Shown here: piece after piece, positions 1 through 4,562 of the stretch | Position numbering within the stretch: the first letter of the stretch is position 1 | How the letters are laid out: every line of letters begins with the position of its first letter | Assembly: GCA_022572865.1 (NCBI GenBank) | Contig: JACZVB010000100.1 | Location: 1 to 6,127 of the forward strand | Length of the DNA: 6,127 nucleotides | Reading direction: 5' to 3' | Origin: Chloroflexota bacterium | GTDB taxonomy: Bacteria; Chloroflexota; Dehalococcoidia; Plut-88900 | Notes under the pieces: model-generated | What the model was told of the DNA's origin: nothing | What the model saw: only the letters and a program-made list of their open reading frames with translations | Database searches by the model: none | Translations under genes and position numbers: made by a program

Positions 1-90
1 ATCGCTGAACCACAGCCGAATGAACTTTACATCCTGCTCCTTGGCCGTGTGGAGGACGTATCTGTTCGCCTCCTGGTCTCTGGTGGTCAT
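1..90 (-). CDS. second type I glutamine synthetase, N-terminal 30 residues (runs off window)
   Basis: An ATG at 90-88 on the minus strand opens a frame that stays open to the window edge. The 30 residues include the segment DVKFIRLWFSD, the characteristic first beta-strand of the glutamine synthetase beta-Grasp domain; the upstream GlnA has the equivalent IKIVDLKFTDLLG. The product would make glutamine from glutamate, ammonia and ATP, or act on a related gamma-glutamyl substrate. The start lies only 5 bases after the TAA of the upstream glutamine synthetase and has no strong Shine-Dalgarno, which suggests translational coupling in one operon. The two N-termini differ clearly, so this is a divergent paralogue and not a recent duplicate. 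The VKFIRLWF form is one I associate with the shorter, archaeal-like type I enzymes. The subtype cannot be decided from 30 residues. Confidence 0.85.
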   Translation of the reverse strand, partial: MTTRDQEANRYVLHTAKEQDVKFIRLWFSD

Positions 91-95
91 CGGTC

Positions 96-1529
96 TTACA
101 CGTCGTAGTAGAGTTGGAACTCGTAGGGGTGGGGCCGGAGCCTCATAGGGTCCACTTCCATGGTGCGTTTCTGGTCGATCCAGGTCTCTATCAGGTCACG
201 GGTGAAGACGTTCCCCTTCAAGAGGAACTCGTGGTCCTCTTCAAGGGCGTCCAGCACCGCCTCCAGGCTGCCGGGCACCTGGGACACCTTGGCCGCCTCC
301 TCAGGAGGCAGCTCGTATATGTCTTTTTCCAGGGGTTCGCCCGGGTCGATCTGTTTCTCTATGCCGTCCAGGCCCGCCATCAGGAGGGCCGAGAAGGTCA
401 GGTACGGGTTGCAGGACGGGTCTGGAGGTCGGAACTCTATGCGCTTGAGCTTAGGCTTCTTCGACACCATCGGTATCCTGATGCAGGCGCTGCGGTTGCG
501 GGCCGAGTAGGCGAGGTTGACCGGGGCCTCGAAACCGGGCACCAGGCGTTTATAGGAGTTGGTGGTGGGAGCGCAGAAGGCCATGAGGGCCGGGGCGTGG
601 GCCAGCAACCCTCCTATGTAGTACTTGCAAAGCTCGCTGGTCAGGGCGTAGCCCTCGCCGTAGAACAGGTTCTCCCCGTCCTTCCACAGGCTCTGGTGCA
701 CGTGCATGCCGGTCCCGTTGTCCATAAAGAGGGGTTTGGGCATGAAGGTGACGGTCTTGTGGTGCTTGGCCGCGACGTTCTTTAAGATGTATTTGTACAG
801 CATCACGCTGTCCCCCATCTTGGTGAGGGTCCCGAAGCGCATGTCTATCTCCCCCTGGCCCGCGGTAGCGACCTCGTGGTGGTGCACCTCCACGGGAATG
901 CCGATCTCTATCAGCTTCAGCACCATCTCGCTGCGGAGGTCCTGGAGGGTATCGACGGGGGGCACGGGGAAGTACCCCTCCTTGTAGCCGGGCCGGTGGC
1001 CCATATTTTGATGGTCGTTTCGGCCGCTGTTCCAGATCCCCTCTTCAGAATCGATGTAATAGTAACCGCTGTGCTCGTTCTGGCCGAACCGGATATCATC
1101 GAAAATGAAGAACTCCACCTCGGGGCCCCAGTTGCTTACTTCTGCTATGCCCGTGGACTTCAGGTAGGCCTCGGCCTTCTTGGCGACGTGCCTGGGGTCC
1201 CGGGAGTAGCTCTCTCCGGTGATCGGGTCCTTGATGTCGCACAGAATGCTCATGCTGGGGACCTGGTAGATCGGATCGACAAAGGCGGTATCGGGGTCGG
1301 GCATCACCAGCATGTCGCTTTCGTGGATCTGCTGAAAGCCCTGTATACTGGACCCGTCGAACCCCAACCCTTCCTGGAAGACCTCCTCGGTGAGCTCTCC
1401 CACTGGGATGGAGAAGTGCTGGAGCTTGCCGAGCAGGTCGGTAAATTTCAGGTCTACTATCTTGATGCCCCTGGCCCGGCACTCCTCGATAACGTCTGCG
1501 GCTTTGCTCCTGGAAGTCGTTTCCGCCAT
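96..1529 (-). CDS. glnA: glutamine synthetase, type I beta
   Basis: Cytoplasmic dodecameric enzyme that condenses glutamate and ammonia to glutamine using ATP, the entry point of ammonium assimilation. The 477 residues match the usual 470-480 of the family. An N-terminal beta-Grasp domain (about 1-105) contains GFDGSSIQGF (57-66). The catalytic domain carries metal and substrate ligands: E137 and E139 (EVEFFIFD), E219 and E227 (HHHEVATAGQGE), H276 (GMHVH), R346 and R351 (NRSACIRIP), E365 and R367 (RIEFRPPD). Y405 in DIYELPPEE aligns with the adenylylated Tyr of the enterobacterial enzyme, so covalent control by an adenylyltransferase is possible though not shown. The start is supported by a near-perfect Shine-Dalgarno, AAGGAGGT at 1540-1533, three bases from the ATG. 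A putative regulator binding array lies 121-159 bases upstream, a second glutamine synthetase follows after 5 bases, and an OmpR-type regulator precedes. No key residue appears missing. Confidence 0.98.
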   Translation of the reverse strand: MAETTSRSKAADVIEECRARGIKIVDLKFTDLLGKLQHFSIPVGELTEEVFQEGLGFDGSSIQGFQQIHESDMLVMPDPDTAFVDPIYQVPSMSILCDIKDPITGESYSRDPRHVAKKAEAYLKSTGIAEVSNWGPEVEFFIFDDIRFGQNEHSGYYYIDSEEGIWNSGRNDHQNMGHRPGYKEGYFPVPPVDTLQDLRSEMVLKLIEIGIPVEVHHHEVATAGQGEIDMRFGTLTKMGDSVMLYKYILKNVAAKHHKTVTFMPKPLFMDNGTGMHVHQSLWKDGENLFYGEGYALTSELCKYYIGGLLAHAPALMAFCAPTTNSYKRLVPGFEAPVNLAYSARNRSACIRIPMVSKKPKLKRIEFRPPDPSCNPYLTFSALLMAGLDGIEKQIDPGEPLEKDIYELPPEEAAKVSQVPGSLEAVLDALEEDHEFLLKGNVFTRDLIETWIDQKRTMEVDPMRLRPHPYEFQLYYDV

Positions 1530-1550
1530 TGGACCTCCTTATACCGATGA

Positions 1551-1582
1551 GGCCCCTGCCTTGAGGGCGAGGGGCCGTTTTT
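1551..1582 (+). terminator. hairpin with T-tract in the glnA leader, reading antisense
   Basis: GGCCCCT (1551-1557) pairs perfectly with AGGGGCC (1570-1576). GCC (1558-1560) can add three pairs to GGC (1566-1568) around one bulged G, leaving a 5-base loop, and GTTTTTA follows at 1576-1582. This is the form of an intrinsic terminator on the plus strand. No plus-strand gene ends here; the only thing upstream on that strand is the antisense of glnA. On the minus strand the same hairpin lies in the glnA 5' leader, ending 10 bases before the Shine-Dalgarno, where it has no T-tract and could instead affect leader structure or translation. The structure is seen; its role is inferred. Confidence 0.5.
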
Positions 1583-1607
1583 ACTCCAAATCCGCCTGCA
1601 CTAAGCA

Positions 1608-1625
1608 ACTCATAGCAATATGAGT
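1608..1625. promoter_or_regulatory. 7-4-7 inverted repeat upstream of glnA (candidate operator)
   Basis: ACTCATA (1608-1614) and TATGAGT (1619-1625) are perfect inverted arms around the spacer GCAA. The element sits between the 11-bp repeat array and the glnA start. Read on the minus strand it includes TTGCTATGAG, which resembles an extended -10 (TGnTATGAG, 4 of 6 in the hexamer), so a protein bound here could cover the promoter. I found no convincing -35 at the usual distance, which would fit an activator-dependent promoter. It could equally be a small RNA hairpin. Symmetry is seen; function is inferred. Confidence 0.4.
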
Positions 1626-1649
1626 CTACAGTGGGAGCGGCGAATGGGT

Positions 1650-1688
1650 GTCACAGGAAAGTAACAGTCGTGTAACAAACGTGTAACA
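1650..1688 (-). promoter_or_regulatory. four 11-bp-period direct repeats, GlnR/PhoB-type box array before glnA
   Basis: GTCACA at 1650-1655 and GTAACA at 1661-1666, 1672-1677 and 1683-1688 are spaced at exactly 11 bases. The last two repeats are identical over a full 11 bases (1669-1679 and 1680-1690, CGTGTAACAAA). Direct repeats with 11-bp period are the known target architecture of dimeric OmpR/PhoB-family regulators. The actinobacterial nitrogen regulator GlnR, itself of this family, binds GTnAC-n6-GaAAC-n6 repeats in front of glnA. Here the pattern is GTnAC-n6-GTAAC-n6-GTAAC-n6-GTAAC. The array lies 28 bases past the stop of an OmpR-family regulator gene and 121 bases before glnA. I infer that it is that regulator's site controlling the glutamine synthetase operon. 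A PhoP/PhoB-type phosphate regulator is the main alternative. Confidence 0.7.
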
Positions 1689-1716
1689 AAGAGGGTTCAG
1701 GGTGGCGGACGTTATG

Positions 1717-2415
1717 CTACTGAGTCTCGGCGGTGAACCGGTACCCGACGCCCCTAACCGTCTCGATGAAGGACTGGCCTTCGGCCCCAATCTTGCTGCG
1801 GAGCCGCCTAATGTGCATGTCCACGGTGCGGGTGCCGCCGAAGTAGTTGTAACCCCACACCCGGTCCAGAAGAACGTCCCTGGCGAAGACCTTGCCCGGG
1901 CTGGCGGCCAGGAACCTGAGCAGCTCGTATTCCTTGTAGGTCAGCCCTATCTTCTTGCTGCCGACCCATACCTGGTAGCTGTCCTGGTCTATGACCAGGG
2001 GCCCCCGGGTAAGGGTCTCTCCCCTCTCAGTCCCGGGTCCCTTATCCGGCACCGGACTGCTGCCTAGAACGCTTCGCACCCGGGCCAGGACCTCGTGCTT
2101 GTTGTACGGATAGGTGATGAAATCGTCCACCTTTGGCACCACGTCGAAGTCCTGCGGGCTGTCGGGGGCCAGGAGGGCCAGGAGCCGGGCCCTGGTGCCG
2201 GCGCGGCAGCGGTCTATGAGGGCGTCGATGTCCGCCTCGACCCGCCTGAGATACGGGACGTCCAGGAAGATCAACATCGTATCCCGGGTCGAGGCCGACT
2301 CCAACTCGTCCCAGGGCCTGGGGAGCAGCAGGGAGTCGTAGCCCCTTTCTTTGAGCACGGCCTCCAGCCCCTGAATGTCCAGGGTGCTGTCTCCGAATAT
2401 CAATACCTGGGCCAA
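1717..2415 (-). CDS. OmpR-family winged-helix response regulator with atypical receiver (GlnR-like)
   Basis: DNA-binding transcription regulator of 232 residues. Residues 1-117 form a receiver-like domain, 118-136 a linker, and 137-229 an OmpR/PhoB winged helix with KEYELLRFLAASPGKVF (161-177), VWGYNYFGGTRTVDMHIRRL (186-205) and the wing TVRGVGYRF (219-227). The recognition-helix stretch closely resembles that of actinobacterial GlnR, although related regulators share it. The receiver is degenerate. D52 (IFLDVPY) sits where the phospho-accepting Asp belongs. The acidic pocket is reduced to D9, and the invariant Lys before the last helix is replaced (TYPYN, 101-105, where TKPF is usual). No sensor kinase gene is visible nearby. 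The frame starts at TTG (2415-2413), supported by AAGGGG at 2429-2424 eight bases away. It lies upstream of glnA with the same orientation and no intervening terminator, so read-through is possible. I infer a nitrogen regulator signalling without classical phosphorylation. Confidence 0.92.
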   Translation of the reverse strand: MAQVLIFGDSTLDIQGLEAVLKERGYDSLLLPRPWDELESASTRDTMLIFLDVPYLRRVEADIDALIDRCRAGTRARLLALLAPDSPQDFDVVPKVDDFITYPYNKHEVLARVRSVLGSSPVPDKGPGTERGETLTRGPLVIDQDSYQVWVGSKKIGLTYKEYELLRFLAASPGKVFARDVLLDRVWGYNYFGGTRTVDMHIRRLRSKIGAEGQSFIETVRGVGYRFTAETQ

Positions 2416-2483
2416 CTTCTTATCCCCTTATGGGTTTGCCGCTCCTTCAACAATCCGAGACGCCGCTATTAGATGAAAAGGTG

Positions 2484-2525
2484 AAGGGCGCCTTCGTCCT
2501 TCATCGGAAGGGAGGAGGCGCCCTT
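2484..2525 (-). terminator. strong hairpin between the MoeB-like gene and the response regulator
   Basis: AAGGGCGCCT (2484-2493) and AGGCGCCCTT (2516-2525) are perfect 10-bp arms. Inside them, CCTTC (2498-2502) pairs with GAAGG (2507-2511) around a 4-base loop. On the minus strand it lies 31 bases after the stop of the MoeB-like gene and is followed by CACCTTTTCATC, a modest T-run, so it plausibly ends that transcript. The plus-strand side also ends in CCCTTTTC, so it may work in both directions, but no plus-strand gene reads into it. Confidence 0.6.
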
Positions 2526-2555
2526 TTCTGTGACCTTGTCGATCCGTGCTGATGG

Positions 2556-3374
2556 CTAGACCACCGCGGGTATGCCGCAAAACGCCTCGTAGTCTATCAG
2601 TTCGGTGACCGTTGGGTTGTCTCCGCAGACGGGGCACCCGGGGTCCCGTCTAATCTTGACCTGCCGGAAGTCCATGTCCAGGGCATCGAAGAGCAGCAGT
2701 CTGCCGGTAAGAGGCTCGCCGAGGCCCAGGATCAGCTTGATGGTCTCCACGGCCTGAATGGAGCCGATTATTCCGGGGAGAACGCCCAGGACACCGGCCT
2801 CGGCGCAGCTGGGCACCATGCCTGGAGGGGGCGGGTCGGGGTAGAGACATCGATAGCAGCCCTTGTCATGGGTGAACACCGATGCCTGGCCCTCGAAGAG
2901 GAAGATGCTGCCGTGGACGTTGGGCTTCTTCGCCATCACACAGGCGTCGTTCACCAGGTATCGGGTCGGAAAATTATCGCTGCCATCGACGACGATATCG
3001 TAGTCTTTGATGATCTCCATTATGTTCTGGGAGCTGAGACGTACGTTATGCTTAACTACCTTCACATCTGGGTTGATATCATTGAGAGTGTCGGCTGCCG
3101 AGTCTACCTTGAGACGGCCAATGTCGTAGCTGTGATGGAGAATCTGCCGTTGCAGGTTGGTCAGTTCAACCACATCGAAATCTACGATGCCCAGGGTGCC
3201 TACTCCCGCTGCGCACAGGTAAAGGGCCGTGGGAGACCCCAGGCCTCCGGCCCCTATCAGAAGCACCTTGGCTTCCAGAAGCTTCCTCTGCCCCTTGCTC
3301 CCCACCTGAGGCATTATGAGATGCCTGCTATAACGCTGTACCTGCTCCTTGGTAAATGCCAGGGTTTCGACCAT
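2556..3374 (-). CDS. moeB: MoeB/ThiF/HesA-family E1-like adenylyltransferase
   Basis: Enzyme that adenylates the C-terminal Gly-Gly of a ubiquitin-like sulfur carrier (MoaD for molybdopterin, ThiS for thiamine, or a CysO-like protein), preparing it for thiocarboxylation. It is 272 residues long, the usual length for members without a C-terminal rhodanese domain. Visible motifs are RYSRH (14-18), the ATP-binding loop GAGGLGSP (41-48), the DxxxxxNLQRQ stretch (67-77), catalytic D130 in VVDGSDN, zinc-binding CxxC pairs C173/C176 and C247/C250, and C190 in SCAEAGVLG, the position of the ThiF catalytic Cys. The ATG has GGAGG at 3388-3384, nine bases away. No MoaD, ThiS or other sulfur-carrier gene is in the window, so the pathway is undecided and the symbol is the family's default name. 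It is divergent from the L25 gene across 173 bases. Confidence 0.93.
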   Translation of the reverse strand: MVETLAFTKEQVQRYSRHLIMPQVGSKGQRKLLEAKVLLIGAGGLGSPTALYLCAAGVGTLGIVDFDVVELTNLQRQILHHSYDIGRLKVDSAADTLNDINPDVKVVKHNVRLSSQNIMEIIKDYDIVVDGSDNFPTRYLVNDACVMAKKPNVHGSIFLFEGQASVFTHDKGCYRCLYPDPPPPGMVPSCAEAGVLGVLPGIIGSIQAVETIKLILGLGEPLTGRLLLFDALDMDFRQVKIRRDPGCPVCGDNPTVTELIDYEAFCGIPAVV

Positions 3375-3409
3375 TGCTCAGTGCCTCCGGTCAGACCAAT
3401 TGCCTGTTG

Positions 3410-3415
3410 TATAAT
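3410..3415 (+). promoter_or_regulatory. candidate -10 element for the L25 gene
   Basis: A perfect TATAAT lies in the divergent region between the MoeB-like gene and L25, preceded by TGTTG. It would start transcription near 3422, giving an L25 leader of about 125 bases. No good TTGACA-like -35 is visible 16-18 bases upstream. A 5-bp inverted repeat, CTCTC-ATG-GAGAG (3417-3429), covers the expected start point. A second weaker -10, TATGAT at 3468-3473, lies closer to the gene. Confidence 0.4.
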
Positions 3416-3508
3416 CCTCTCATGGAGAGACGATTCAGCTATCTCCTGGTCACCTCTCCAACTGATATATGATAACATAGAGGCTGCCGACCATCAATTT
3501 GAAACTGT

Positions 3509-3529
3509 TGCCTGCCCACTGGACAGGCA
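3509..3529 (+). other. hairpin just upstream of the L25 ribosome-binding region
   Basis: TGCCTG (3509-3514) pairs with CAGGCA (3524-3529). CC (3516-3517) can also pair with GG (3521-3522), leaving a 3-base loop and one mismatch. It ends directly before the purine-rich GGGGGAGAGACAGGAAGA that precedes the L25 ATG. Some ribosomal protein genes are autoregulated through such leader structures, but nothing here shows this. It is too short and lacks a T-tract, so it is not a terminator. Confidence 0.3.
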
Positions 3530-3547
3530 GGGGGAGAGACAGGAAGA

Positions 3548-4216
3548 ATGGCGACCATAGAGCTAGCGGCCGACATAAGGCAGGAACGGGGAAAGAAGAC
3601 CAGGTTCCTGCGAAGACGGGGATTGACCCCGGCTAATCTCTACGGCCCCAAGATCGATTCAATTGCACTGCAGATCCAGACCAGCCATCTGCAGCAGGCC
3701 CTGGTCCAGGGTGGCCGGAACGCATTGTTGTCCATAAAAGTAGCTGGCGAGAAGGACTCCCGGGCGGCGATCATCCGAGCACTCCAGGTCCACCCCGTCA
3801 CCGATGAGCTGGTCCACGTAGACTTTCTCCAGGTAGATGTGACCAGGACTATCTCCGCAGAAATCCCTGTTGTCCTGGTTGGAGAGTCACCCCTGCCCAA
3901 AGGCCAGACTCTCATCACCCAGGCAATCTCCTCCGTCCAGGTGGAGGGCCTGCCCATGGACATTCCCCGCTCCGTCGAGGTGGATATCTCCATCCTTATC
4001 GAGATAGACCAGTCCATATGGGTCCGAGACCTTCAGCTTCCGCCCAATATAGAGGCGCTCACCGATCCCGACCAGCTGGTGGTTAAGGCAGCCTTGGCAC
4101 GGGTAGTGGAGGAGGAGGTAGAAGAAGTGGAGGAGGCCGAGGAAGGGGTCGAGGGTGAGGCTGTTGAAGGGGTGGAGGGCGAGGCCCCAGCGGCCGGGGA
4201 GACCCAGTCCCCGTAA
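3548..4216 (+). CDS. rplY: 50S ribosomal protein L25, long CTC/TL5 form with acidic tail
   Basis: Large-subunit ribosomal protein that binds 5S rRNA. Residues 3-93 are the L25 beta-barrel, with the basic stretch RQERGKKTRFLRRRG (11-25) and the signature HPVTDELVHVDFL (82-94). Residues 100-187 form the second, TL5/CTC-type domain found in the long forms, including GLPMDIPRSVEVDIS (134-148). Residues 187-217 are a Glu/Val/Gly-rich acidic low-complexity tail with repeated VEGE units. The 222 residues fit the long family, not the ~95-residue enterobacterial form. AGGA at 3541-3544 and GGGGGAG at 3530-3536 precede the ATG. It is transcribed alone here, divergent from the MoeB-like gene and convergent with the downstream dehydrogenase ORF. 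Confidence 0.97.
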   Translation: MATIELAADIRQERGKKTRFLRRRGLTPANLYGPKIDSIALQIQTSHLQQALVQGGRNALLSIKVAGEKDSRAAIIRALQVHPVTDELVHVDFLQVDVTRTISAEIPVVLVGESPLPKGQTLITQAISSVQVEGLPMDIPRSVEVDISILIEIDQSIWVRDLQLPPNIEALTDPDQLVVKAALARVVEEEVEEVEEAEEGVEGEAVEGVEGEAPAAGETQSP

Positions 4217-4553
4217 GGGAGCGAGTAACGGGCCGGGCCCCAATCCTCGCCACGGATTCCCTTCGTCTCTGCTTCGAATGCCCCGGACCTCGGGGAGGAT
4301 GCTCGCCCGTGTCACCCTGTTGCTCGTCCTGGCTGTCGTCGCATTCGGGGTAATCTTCGGTTGATGCCGTAAACAGGCAGCGGAGAGCGCCGCCAAGCGC
4401 GGGGAAGGCACGTATGCTTCAAGGCATGCTACGTGGATGCCCAGCAGGTGATTCCCCAAGAATCGAGGCTACTGCACTCGGTGACAGGACACCTGATACC
4501 CGATACAGCGGGCGATAGTACTTGACTTTTGAGTTATCCAGGCGACCTTTGGG
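4217..4553. other. convergent intergenic region, no confident gene
   Basis: These 337 bases separate the ends of the L25 gene and the dehydrogenase ORF. I see no tRNA or known RNA and no clear intrinsic terminator with a T-run. Present are a weak inverted repeat CCCCG-GACCT-CGGGG (4281-4295), inverted arms CACGTA (4409-4414) and TACGTG (4430-4435) with outer GGCA/TGCC (4407-4410, 4438-4441), a tiny membrane-peptide ORF, and the first copy of a 15-bp direct repeat at the right edge. Confidence 0.6.
4278..4364 (+). CDS. possible 28-residue membrane peptide
   Basis: The frame from ATG 4278 to TGA 4362 encodes a short basic N-terminus (MPRTSGRMLAR) and then an uninterrupted hydrophobic stretch of about 17 residues (VTLLLVLAVVAFGVIFG), long enough for one membrane helix. 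The basic-then-hydrophobic pattern is what a real single-pass small protein would show. Against it, no Shine-Dalgarno precedes 4278, and for the internal ATG at 4299 the GGGGAGG is immediately adjacent with no spacer. It is not recognised as any family. It may be a chance ORF, since GC-rich DNA often yields Leu/Val/Ala runs. Confidence 0.25.
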   Translation: MPRTSGRMLARVTLLLVLAVVAFGVIFG

Positions 4554-4562
4554 TTACCCAGG
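4528..4562. repeat. imperfect 15-bp direct repeat over the dehydrogenase stop codon
   Basis: TTTGAGTTATCCAGG (4528-4542) recurs as TTTGGGTTACCCAGG (4548-4562), 13 of 15 identical at a 20-bp period. The first 8 bases recur at 4566-4573 (TTTGAGTT). The second copy contains the TAA stop of the minus-strand dehydrogenase (4556-4554), so a small tandem duplication appears to have copied the 3' end of the gene. No function is evident. Confidence 0.5.

Noticed and set aside
114..1550. Long plus-strand ORFs (114-785, 876-1550) opposite glnA
   Set aside because: They are antisense shadows of a confidently identified glutamine synthetase; the translations are low-complexity and match no family.
1649..1666. 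Firmicute TnrA/GlnR (MerR-type) site TGTnA-n7-TnACA
   Set aside because: TGTCA and TAACA are present, but the spacer is 8 and not 7 bases; the 11-bp direct-repeat reading explains the same bases better.
1650..1690. CRISPR-like or transposon repeat
   Set aside because: The unit is only 11 bp with 5-bp variable parts; this is far too short for CRISPR and fits regulator half-sites.
2484..2527. T-box riboswitch terminator on the plus strand
   Set aside because: The sequence is reminiscent of T-box terminators, but there is no upstream T-box core and no plus-strand gene downstream.
4155..4364. 69-codon ORF starting inside the L25 gene
   Set aside because: The first part overlaps the acidic-tail coding of L25 in another frame; only its last 28 codons are worth considering, and these are listed separately.
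4365..4500. tRNA or structured RNA gene
   Set aside because: The inverted arms near 4409-4435 do not extend to a cloverleaf, and no T-loop (GGTTCGAATCC-like) sequence is present.
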